Assembly: GCA_964487455.1 (NCBI GenBank)
Contig: CAZARE010000207.1
Coordinates: 1 to 14,245, forward strand
From: DASWJZ01 sp964487455
GTDB lineage: Bacteria > Pseudomonadota > Alphaproteobacteria > Rhizobiales > Afifellaceae
Reading direction: 5' to 3'
Length of the DNA: 14,245 nt
Numbering within the stretch: the first letter of the stretch is position 1; every line of letters starts with the position of its first letter. Shown piece by piece: positions 9,301 through 12,998 of this stretch. The translations under genes were made by a program, and so were the position numbers. The notes under the pieces were generated by a model. That model searched no databases. It saw nothing but the letters and a program-made list of their open reading frames with translations, and was not told the origin of the DNA.

Positions 9301-9481
9301 TGTCTTCGGCCGCCGCGCTCTGCCGCGCCGTCGGCGCGCCCGTCCCCTTTGTCATTCGCTTGACCTTTTTCGCAACGCCCGCCGCTCCGGACCTCACGCT
9401 GCCTTTGAAATCGATTTTCAGCGCCTCTTCCACAGCGTGAAGGGCGGATTCCGTCGTATCGACCTTCCGGAACATACTCAT
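3302..9481 (-). CDS. rgsE: Giant coiled-coil growth-pole ring protein (GPR/RgsE-like)
   Basis: Very large (2,059 residues from the chosen ATG) inner-membrane coiled-coil protein. Family knowledge: Agrobacterium GPR, of about 2,100 residues, forms a ring at the growing pole and is needed for polar growth and rod shape; Sinorhizobium RgsE is its homologue. Visible architecture: a basic N-terminus (1-110); two membrane segments (about 111-130 and 151-174) with a short loop, predicting both ends in the cytoplasm; helical region to 292; a repeat array at 293-1420 built on 11-residue units, the type that scores as apolipoprotein A1/A4/E; further helical coil to about 1826; a Pro/Ala/Glu-rich linker (about 1827-1948); and a compact C-terminal domain (about 1949-2059) containing FTRRLYTLQGQKTFDELRRK and YLTSDTGKVYTMLAHAAGRL. 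Start: ATG 9481 follows GAAGGCGAG in the mRNA; ATG 9508 or 9475 is possible, and GTG 9595 would add an unlikely 38 residues. The name rests on size, topology and repeat type, not a search. Confidence 0.85.
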   Translation of the reverse strand: MSMFRKVDTTESALHAVEEALKIDFKGSVRSGAAGVAKKVKRMTKGTGAPTARQSAAAEDTAGAGQDRNRPAAERGKAPERGRARRAANDDVRSVGNLLYALQRRPSYTPFWVALLLTLAWAGLGISFGVSVWGDEIASLGTMEDVRSAPHLLGLTIGILGPILLFWGIAALVWRSQELRMVSRTMTEVALRLAEPENIAKESVVTVSQAIRREVAAMGDGIERALARASELEVLVHNEVASLERSYTDNELRVRRLIDELVTEREAIVQNAERVRQAIRGSHDSFSADLAGITDQIAVAADSSAKRISDLLAARSQTITQSIGDTGEQVVGLLATRSDSLFHRLNEAGDKLSDTIVNRGDLLVERLNNAVASVSETFLEGSDVLVDRLSRTTGNLSDSFTERAETLLERITVTSESFTDSLLARGDDLLGRLENSSARTLEAFSQRGTEVVGEIGQAGDALSRRVAASGQAATQQMREAGTAFTDAMADQTQEIDRRLRQAQERLDASLIDRAGAVIERFQQAGDKIYNAVTVDGEALVQRLGNRAEEIVDLVSGQADSTTGRIERAAEIVTTALEARSRAVIEHLGETGQSVSKGMSSHLEEARNALVTAADRLDGAGRSVVESLDRQINEAESILVSANDRLVDTGRSVESTLRNQIEVVEGELAAAGERFANIGNDAQQNLGNQIDRIEAAAGSVERRIGTAGGKLVEDLNRQIAAVDSALGSADERFRKSGDEVSDGIAEQIARIDVAVDSARQNLGATGEQLAEEISAQIASVDSALNAAGGRIVGDINRHAGAVEEALSSANDRFGRTGETVADRINAQIDRIEGTIADAGQRFDEGGTRIVSDIEQQVGAVNSAVEVGRERFQKAGVDMTLEVGMQVERIEGAVGAASETLGSSAEKLVGDINRQIGSIDAALAAANDRMSSTGDRIAASIDEKIENVEGRLARANDRLNSSGDRIAGNVVQQLGSIEAALTLADERLEAAGRELAGHIGDQMTVVESTLQDAQSRFQTSGRETSDQIRDQMNALKDVIGATGEDATAQLSARGDDLRQQIESNIARISEVLDNRGGALAATLGERSAALGSLIDTRVAQIGETLDSRLTGFESRLSESAEAAAIRLASSASTIEIAVEGRLAGFENRVTARIGEVTHNFSERADGFANTLDDRLERINSTLDTRARQISETLVARTREMAAAFHDGHNEMSSALDTRLQTLGDQLSQRTQELTETIANRMMDINQGFGERLLALESGFSDRANSLQATLSATSGMLNEKTETLQATLQARHADLSSLIDTQSSSLLSALDTRKEAFAKELGDRSRDLLEGVEGRSKGLSDSLEASSRSLLDDLDQRRERIVGDLEGQGKSVVDSISRQGEESTAALDSNVRGLLNTLATQTKSIIDAMAGNNDRVRTELQEMVGRLEGTNQDLQVVLGNTAEQLASIENNLSGQVGTLRDALEAAAHDTNESHALLSDQVKTLRDVSTYVLRDIAAMASQFGEQTQALSGITSRLSETNELMEAGLAERREALEAIASGLAQQMESVEGRLSRLTTMLSETLGTAEQKINAVANVVRERAEETTKQASDALTERLTSAQEEIATFSAELFRLGESLTRVTEESTRSASGRIHETLRAAEQRIAEVAEAVRRMTEEAASGSSGVLGEALASAEKRVADLNAALGAKAEEAARNAISQFETMRLAAVAEGKRAIEGVEAARLALEERVRAATHGSGEELRQATGALAEEVTQAVTEATKRFAATANELRRAAQEMQQELTATRAQIEKGVLEMPEQAREASVAMRRVIAEQIDAISELSKIVARSAGEAMVLPQPTPTLPPAAGPAVEPVQRESGIEPARQQAPQPARPPEPQAVSAEPFGKPAGAKPAEQVEAEPKVVSAAPQPKSGNGEARGWVADLLRRASSDEEENVQTQPRAEPGAGSRRSPAQVVDSLNSLSIDIARAIDHEASVELWDRYKRGERNVFTRRLYTLQGQKTFDELRRKYERDKDFRRAVDNYIGDFERLLAQVSNDDADPAVSRMYLTSDTGKVYTMLAHAAGRLG
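5222..6364 (-). repeat. Array of 11-residue (hendecad) repeats in the growth-pole protein
   Basis: Residues 1040-1420 split into twenty-one consecutive 11-residue units, a 7-residue spacer (TSGMLNE), and thirteen further 11-residue units, again without remainder (381 residues). The pattern is R-x-x-x-L-x-x-x-L-x-x, as in RSAALGSLIDT, RVAQIGETLDS, RLERINSTLDT, RTQELTETIAN and RSRDLLEGVEG. Arginine is at position 1 and hydrophobic residues at 5 and 9 in most units. The register fades after NNDRVRTELQE. Confidence 0.87.
6365..7648 (-). repeat. Array of 29-residue (87-bp) repeats in the growth-pole protein
   Basis: Residues 612-1039 split into fifteen units: fourteen of exactly 29 residues and one of 22. 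The total of 428 residues accounts exactly for the 1,284 bp. The approximate consensus is A-x-D-R-F-x-x-x-G-D-x-(hydrophobic)-x-x-x-I-x-x-Q-I-x-x-I-E-x-A-L-x-x. Unit starts include ANDRLVDTG, AGERFANIG, ADERFRKSG, ANDRFGRTG, AGQRFDEGG and ANDRMSSTG. A 29-residue unit equals 11 + 11 + 7, i.e. the neighbouring 22-residue unit plus one heptad. The short unit begins AGGRIVGDIN. Confidence 0.87.
7649..8605 (-). repeat. Array of 22-residue (apolipoprotein-like) repeats in the growth-pole protein
   Basis: Residues 293-611 of the growth-pole protein split, by hand alignment, into fourteen consecutive 22-residue units plus one 11-residue half unit, with no gaps. Typical units begin RSDSLFHRLN, RGDLLVERLN, RAETLLERIT and RGDDLLGRLE; hydrophobic residues fall at positions 5, 9, 16 and 20. 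Each unit is two 11-residue turns, the periodicity of apolipoprotein A-type amphipathic helices and right-handed coiled coils. Sequence is divergent between units, so this is an ancient protein-level repeat and not a recent DNA duplication. Confidence 0.85.
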
Positions 9482-9523
9482 GTACAACTCGCCTTCGTCC
9501 GTACGCATAACACAACGGACTCT

Positions 9524-9543
9524 CTGCCGCCCATGGGCGGCAG
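9524..9543. promoter_or_regulatory. 20-bp perfect palindrome upstream of the growth-pole gene
   Basis: The sequence CTGCCGCCCATGGGCGGCAG is its own reverse complement over all 20 bases. It lies 15 bp upstream of ATG 9508 and 42 bp upstream of ATG 9481 of the minus-strand growth-pole gene. It could be an operator for a dimeric regulator or, in mRNA, an 8-bp hairpin with a CAUG loop in the leader. I do not recognise a known operator consensus. Confidence 0.5.
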
Positions 9544-9845
9544 GAGCGGCTACTTCGAATGAACGCCGAGCCCGTGCCAGCGCGACTTCATCCACAGTCT
9601 CATCAGTCGCTGTCCGTCCCGGCTCTAGCTGGCCTCAAACGCATTTGCCGATAGCCGACGGAAAGCCGCCCGCCGTTGGTCCGCCTCCCCGCGCTTGTCC
9701 GGGGCGGATTGTAGTGCCACAGTGTCGCAGTTTAAAGGAAAAATCCGGGTCGTGCCGGCCTTGTGCAGGAAAAACAGCAAGCATGGTAACCCTCTGAGGC
9801 CGGCGAGGGAATTGGTGTCTCAGTCCGTTTAGTGAATTGGTCGCC

Positions 9846-9853
9846 GAGGGAGG
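9846..9853 (+). promoter_or_regulatory. Ribosome-binding site fixing the Hpt-like start
   Basis: GAGGGAGG lies 8 bases before the ATG at 9862. This strong Shine-Dalgarno sequence decides the start of the next gene at MSTNTIPVF, against the upstream in-frame ATG at 9832, which has no comparable site. Confidence 0.75.
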
Positions 9854-9861
9854 CTCAGCCG

Positions 9862-10188
9862 ATGTCGACGAACACAATCCCCGTCTTCGATGCGGGCCAG
9901 CTCAATCGGGTGACCAAGGGAGACCCGGCCCTGCAGGTCGAGATCTTGGCGCTGTTCATGGCCGAGGTGGAGCGGCTCATGCGCCAGGTGGAGGACGCCG
10001 TGGACCCGGAAGTGCGCGGCGATCGGCTGCGGGCACTGATCACAGCGGCGCGCAACACCGGCGCGGCCATGTTGGCGCACGAGGCACGGATGCTGGAAAC
10101 GCAGATCGCTACGGAAGCGCCGGATCTTGCTCCGCTCAGAAAGGCCGTGGCCGAGACGCTCGCCTATGTGCGGCGGACGGGCCTCTGA
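9862..10188 (+). CDS. Small Hpt-like (histidine phosphotransfer fold) protein lacking the phosphoacceptor His
   Basis: A 108-residue, probably all-helical cytoplasmic protein. The N-terminal part (FDAGQLNRVTKGDPALQVEI, then LALFMAEVERLM) matches the opening helices of small Hpt proteins common in this order, and the later RNTGAAMLAHEARMLE matches the segment after the active site. Hand alignment to the canonical A-H-T-L-K-G-S-A-R motif puts Arg57 at the phosphoacceptor histidine, Ile60 at the lysine and Thr61 at the glycine; the only histidine is His73, outside the motif. Phosphotransfer is therefore unlikely, and it may instead bind a receiver domain as a pseudo-Hpt. The start is fixed by a strong ribosome-binding site. 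It is divergent from the growth-pole gene and 98 bp upstream of the ferredoxin gene, and no kinase or receiver gene is in the window. The family call is tentative. Confidence 0.6.
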   Translation: MSTNTIPVFDAGQLNRVTKGDPALQVEILALFMAEVERLMRQVEDAVDPEVRGDRLRALITAARNTGAAMLAHEARMLETQIATEAPDLAPLRKAVAETLAYVRRTGL

Positions 10189-10233
10189 TCGCCCTTGCCA
10201 GTTGGCGCGGCGCTTCGGTCGGACGTCGCCGCC

Positions 10234-10261
10234 TTGACTCGCCTTGCATGCCGTCTAAATC
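10234..10261 (+). promoter_or_regulatory. Weak candidate promoter for the ferredoxin-reductase operon
   Basis: TTGACT (10234-10239, 5 of 6 to the -35 consensus), a 16-bp spacer and TAAATC (10256-10261, a poor -10) lie 25 bp before the ferredoxin ATG, in the 98-bp gap after the Hpt-like gene. The palindrome CCGTACGG follows the -10 at once. Only the -35 match is good, so this is a suggestion. Confidence 0.3.
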
Positions 10262-10286
10262 CGTACGGTTTCTCTTCCGGACAGGC

Positions 10287-10607
10287 ATGCCACAAATCAC
10301 TTTCATCGGAGCAGACGGGTCACGTTACGAAATCGAGGCGGAGAGCGGTTCCACGGTGATGGAAAATGCCGTCCGTAATGGCGTTCCGGGGATCGAGGCG
10401 GAGTGTGGGGGAGCCTGCGCCTGCGCCACCTGCCACGTCTATGTAGCCGAGGAATGGAGGGCGGTGACGGGCGAGCCCGAGCCTATGGAAGCGGACATGC
10501 TGGATTTCGCTTATGACGTGCGCTCGGGCTCAAGGCTTTCGTGCCAGCTCCGCGTGACCGACGCGCTTGACGGATTGGTGGTGACCGTCCCCGAACGGCA
10601 GGCCTGA
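10287..10607 (+). CDS. Adrenodoxin-type [2Fe-2S] ferredoxin
   Basis: A 106-residue soluble electron carrier of the vertebrate/adrenodoxin class, the usual length for the bacterial members. The cluster ligands fit C-x5-C-x2-C-xn-C: Cys40, Cys46 and Cys49 in CGGACACATCHVYV, and Cys86 in SRLSCQLRVT; Cys44 is an extra cysteine often present in the group. The acidic stretch EPEPMEADMLDFAYD (64-78) corresponds to the partner-docking region of adrenodoxin-like proteins. The start MPQITFIGADG matches the family; upstream in-frame starts only add unconserved residues. Its stop is 15 bp before the reductase start, so the two are almost surely cotranscribed and the reductase is the likely NADPH-side partner. 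Family roles include iron-sulfur cluster assembly and P450 reduction; the acceptor here is unknown. Confidence 0.93.
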   Translation: MPQITFIGADGSRYEIEAESGSTVMENAVRNGVPGIEAECGGACACATCHVYVAEEWRAVTGEPEPMEADMLDFAYDVRSGSRLSCQLRVTDALDGLVVTVPERQA

Positions 10608-10622
10608 GGGCGGTCGGCGCCC

Positions 10623-11645
10623 ATGTCGGGGCATGCCGAAACGGATGTCGTCATCGTCGGCGCGGGACCCTGCGGCCTGTTCGCAGTGTTCGAGCTCGGC
10701 TTGCTCGACCTCAGCTGCCATTTGATCGACATTCTCGACCGCCCCGGCGGGCAATGCACGGAGCTCTATCCGGAGAAGCCGATCTTCGACATTCCCGGCC
10801 TGCCGTACACCTCCGCGCAAGAGCTGGTGGACCGCTTGATGCAGCAGATCGAGCCGTTCGGTCCGGTGTTCCATTTCGCCGAGATGGTGACGCACCTGCA
10901 GCGGACCGAAACCGGCTTCAGCATCGGCACCGACGTCGGCACAATGATAGATTGCAAGGCGGTGGTGATCGCCGCGGGCGGCGGCTCGTTTCAGCCGAAG
11001 CGCGCGCCCATCCCGGGGGTCGATGACTATGAGGGAACCGGCGTCTTCTATTCAGTGCGGCGGATGGAGGATTTTCGCGGCCACGCGATCGTCATCGTCG
11101 GCGGCGGCGATTCCGCGCTCGATTGGACGCTGAGCCTCCAGCCGATCGCGGAGAGCCTGACCTTGGTGCACCGGCGCCCGGACTTCCGCGCGGCGCCGGA
11201 CAGCGTCAACAAGATGCGCGCCTTGGCGGAGTCCGGGTCCATCCGCTTTCAGCAGGGGCAAGTGACGGAGCTGAAAGGAACCGGCGGCGCGCTTCAGAGC
11301 GTGGTCGTCAAAGGACCCGACAGGGAGCACGAGTTCGCTTGCACGCGGCTCCTGCCGTTCTTCGGTCTGACCATGAAGCTCGGGCCGATCGCCGATTGGG
11401 GGATCAACCTTCACGAGAACCGCATTGCCGTCGATACCGAGAAATTCGAGACGTCGGAGCCCGGCATCTTCGCCATCGGCGACATCAACTGGTACCCCGG
11501 CAAGCTGAAGCTCATCTTGTGCGGGTTTCACGAGGCGGCGCTCATGTCGCACGCGGCAAAACACATCGTCCATCCGGACGAGCGTGTGGTCTTCCAGCAC
11601 ACCTCCTCGTCGACCAAGCTGCACAAGAAGCTCGGCGTTGCGTGA
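10623..11645 (+). CDS. Ferredoxin-NADP(+) reductase, thioredoxin-reductase-like (FNR2) type
   Basis: A 340-residue cytoplasmic flavoprotein that transfers electrons between NADPH and ferredoxin (EC 1.18.1.2 class). FAD-binding GAGPCG at residues 13-18 and the C-terminal FAD motif GIFAIGD (281-287) are intact. The NADPH domain carries VGGGDSALDW (159-168), followed by HRR (183-185), the usual site for the 2'-phosphate of NADPH. The redox CxxC of thioredoxin reductase is absent, which separates it from that enzyme. The C-terminal extension (VVFQHTSSSTKLHKKLGV) is characteristic of this FNR class, as in Bacillus YumC-type enzymes. ATG 10623 follows GAGGG at 10606-10610 and lies 15 bp after the ferredoxin stop. 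Pairing an FNR directly with an adrenodoxin-type ferredoxin makes a self-contained electron chain. Confidence 0.93.
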   Translation: MSGHAETDVVIVGAGPCGLFAVFELGLLDLSCHLIDILDRPGGQCTELYPEKPIFDIPGLPYTSAQELVDRLMQQIEPFGPVFHFAEMVTHLQRTETGFSIGTDVGTMIDCKAVVIAAGGGSFQPKRAPIPGVDDYEGTGVFYSVRRMEDFRGHAIVIVGGGDSALDWTLSLQPIAESLTLVHRRPDFRAAPDSVNKMRALAESGSIRFQQGQVTELKGTGGALQSVVVKGPDREHEFACTRLLPFFGLTMKLGPIADWGINLHENRIAVDTEKFETSEPGIFAIGDINWYPGKLKLILCGFHEAALMSHAAKHIVHPDERVVFQHTSSSTKLHKKLGVA

Positions 11646-11646
11646 A

Positions 11647-11666
11647 GGCGTGCCAGCGGCGACGCC
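11647..11666. terminator. Weak stem-loop between convergent reductase and acyltransferase genes
   Basis: The two convergent genes are only 27 bp apart. The gap holds a 5-bp stem GGCGT (11647-11651) and ACGCC (11662-11666), and just after it a 10-bp palindrome GGCTATAGCC (11671-11680) covering the acyltransferase stop codon. Either could help end transcription, but there is no T-run and the stems are short. Confidence 0.3.
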
Positions 11667-11672
11667 GTAGGG

Positions 11673-12881
11673 CTATAGCCTCAGAGTCCTGCTGGCGATG
11701 AAGGAGCGGACGCGCGGGGGGAGGGCGTAGAAGGCGTCGCGCAGCATGGGCGAAAGCCGCTTCAGCACCAGCGCCGCATAGAGCCGCCCGCGCCACGTAG
11801 CGGCCAGCGCAAAGTCCACGATCGCCACTTCGTTCGACTGCCATTCCCGCTTGTTGCGGGAGCGCGGCGCCAGCATGTCGTAGCGCGTCATTCCGTTGGC
11901 GACGCACCATTCGAGCACCTTTTCGGTCAACACGTTACCCGGGCCGAGCCTGGCAAACTCGGGGTGAAAGGCGCCGAGATAAAGATGGTACGTGTCGCGC
12001 TCGCAGAAGCCGACTTCGATCGCCGCGGTGCGCCCGTCCAAGGTGAGCTTCGAGACGACCACGCGCGGGAATGCATCGGGTCCGATAAGCGCCTGGGCGA
12101 GCTCGACAAGACAATTGCCGGTCTCCGGCTGCGTGAACGCGCGGCTGACGCGGCCGGTCTGGCGCAGCCAGTCGCGTTTCAGCACAAGGGCCTCTGATAG
12201 CCATGACCCGGCCTCGGCGGGATCGGAGGCGACGCGAAAGTCGACTTGGCCCGTCTGGCTGAAGGTGCGGATGCGCCTCTTCTGCTGGCGCGCTACCCGC
12301 GGCTTGCGCGTGGACCTGACCCCTTCCATCCCGTTCGAAAGGTCGGTGTAGGGAGCGCCTTCCGCCCAGGAGAGCGGCGCGGCGCCGGCCAGCGCGGCAC
12401 GGAGGGTGCTGTCGGCGCGGACCCGCTCCAGCGACACGAGATCGGGCGCTACCGTTTCGGCCAGCATATCCATCGCCGCGGTGAACGCGGCTTCGCCGTC
12501 ATAGTCGGGGTGGAGCAGGATTTCATCGTATTGGCCGATCGGCGCTCCGGCCCCGGAGGCGACCCGGAAGATACCGCGCCGCTCGACGAGAAGCGGCCAG
12601 ATCAAGATTGGGAGGTCCTGGTGCATGACGACGATGGTCGCAAGCAGGCCGGGTCGATTGCGTGTGAAATGGGTCGCCCACGCGATGAGTAGGGCCGGCG
12701 TCTGGAACAGGACGGGGCCCTTCTGCAGCGCGGCCAGCCGCAGCCAGTCGGCCCCGATCTTCTCGTAAGCCTCCGCGCCGAACAGCACTTTCGCCACGAG
12801 ACCGTGGCGCAGCGCCGTCGGCTGCGTCGTCGTCCTTTGAATGCTTCGCGGGGCGACGCCCGTAATCGCCAGATCGCTCAT
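11673..12881 (-). CDS. GNAT-superfamily acyltransferase, CelD/FemAB-like (Acetyltransf_6)
   Basis: A 402-residue predicted cytoplasmic protein with the two-lobed layout of the CelD/BioF2-like family. The N-terminal lobe (about 45-180) contains PVLFQTPALLIAWATHF and IVVMHQDLPILIWPLLVERR. The C-terminal GNAT lobe (about 195-345) contains RKPRVARQQKRRIRTF, AAIEVGFCERDTYHLYLGAF, then HPEFARLGPGNVLTEKVLEW, the likely acyl-CoA-binding loop and helix, and RYDMLAPRSRNKREW. Family members act in polysaccharide or cell-surface modification (cellulose, capsule, peptidoglycan-type aminoacyl transfer), but the donor and acceptor are not predictable here. ATG 12881 follows GGAG with a 7-base spacer in the mRNA. 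It is convergent with the reductase and 116 bp downstream of the ASKHA gene on the same strand, probably with its own promoter. Family secure, function open. Confidence 0.82.
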   Translation of the reverse strand: MSDLAITGVAPRSIQRTTTQPTALRHGLVAKVLFGAEAYEKIGADWLRLAALQKGPVLFQTPALLIAWATHFTRNRPGLLATIVVMHQDLPILIWPLLVERRGIFRVASGAGAPIGQYDEILLHPDYDGEAAFTAAMDMLAETVAPDLVSLERVRADSTLRAALAGAAPLSWAEGAPYTDLSNGMEGVRSTRKPRVARQQKRRIRTFSQTGQVDFRVASDPAEAGSWLSEALVLKRDWLRQTGRVSRAFTQPETGNCLVELAQALIGPDAFPRVVVSKLTLDGRTAAIEVGFCERDTYHLYLGAFHPEFARLGPGNVLTEKVLEWCVANGMTRYDMLAPRSRNKREWQSNEVAIVDFALAATWRGRLYAALVLKRLSPMLRDAFYALPPRVRSFIASRTLRL

Positions 12882-12997
12882 GCACAGGCTCCGCCGGTGG
12901 TGCGCTTCATCTCTAACAGCGCCTCGTATCGGCGGATAAAATGCCGAGCGTTAACCTTTCCGCGTGGTTATCGAACAGTGAAAACGGCGGCGCGCCG
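12882..12997. other. Intergenic region upstream of the acyltransferase gene
   Basis: This 116-bp gap between two minus-strand genes holds the acyltransferase ribosome-binding site (GGAG, 12892-12889), the terminator-like hairpin at its right end, and a small inverted repeat TAACC/GGTTA around 12952-12970. I could not call a convincing -35/-10 pair. Confidence 0.4.
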
Positions 12998-12998
12998 T
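12981..12998 (-). terminator. Intrinsic terminator candidate overlapping the ASKHA stop codon
   Basis: On the minus strand the sequence reads ACGGCG-CGC-CGCCGT-TTT: a perfect 6-bp GC-rich stem with a 3-base loop, followed by a short T-run. It begins inside the TGA stop (13000-12998) of the upstream ASKHA gene. Position and form suit an intrinsic terminator separating that gene from the acyltransferase gene; the T-run is short. Confidence 0.45.

Larger units (their letters stand above)
9482..9861. other. Divergent intergenic region between growth-pole gene and Hpt-like gene
   Basis: This 380-bp stretch separates two divergent genes and must hold promoters for both. Its left end may encode extra N-terminal residues of the growth-pole protein if ATG 9508 is used. 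It contains a 20-bp perfect palindrome (9524-9543), a CcrM-type GANTC site (GACTC, 9518-9522), a weak hairpin CCCCG/CGGGG (9687-9691 with 9700-9704), and an A-rich patch around 9733-9775. No sigma-70 promoter good enough to call was found. Short open frames here (for example plus 9480-9797 and minus 9635-9877) have no ribosome-binding site or recognisable domain and are treated as chance. Confidence 0.6.

Noticed and set aside
9588..9596. TCATCCACA resembles a DnaA box (one mismatch to TTATCCACA).
   Set aside because: A single imperfect box with no cluster, no AT-rich unwinding region and no replication genes nearby is not evidence for an origin or DnaA control.
9681..9707. CCGCCTCCCCG...CGGGGCGG considered as a terminator or structured RNA.
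   Set aside because: Only 5 bp pair without a mismatch, there is no T-run, and no gene ends here.
9029..9797. Plus-strand open frames (9029-9562 and 9480-9797) running through the N-terminus of the growth-pole gene and the intergenic region.
   Set aside because: No domain, odd composition, no ribosome-binding site, and overlap with a well-supported gene or promoter zone.
12950..12971. TTAACC...GGTTA considered as a CtrA-type (TTAA-N7-TTAA) site.
   Set aside because: The second half site is absent; only a short imperfect inverted repeat remains.
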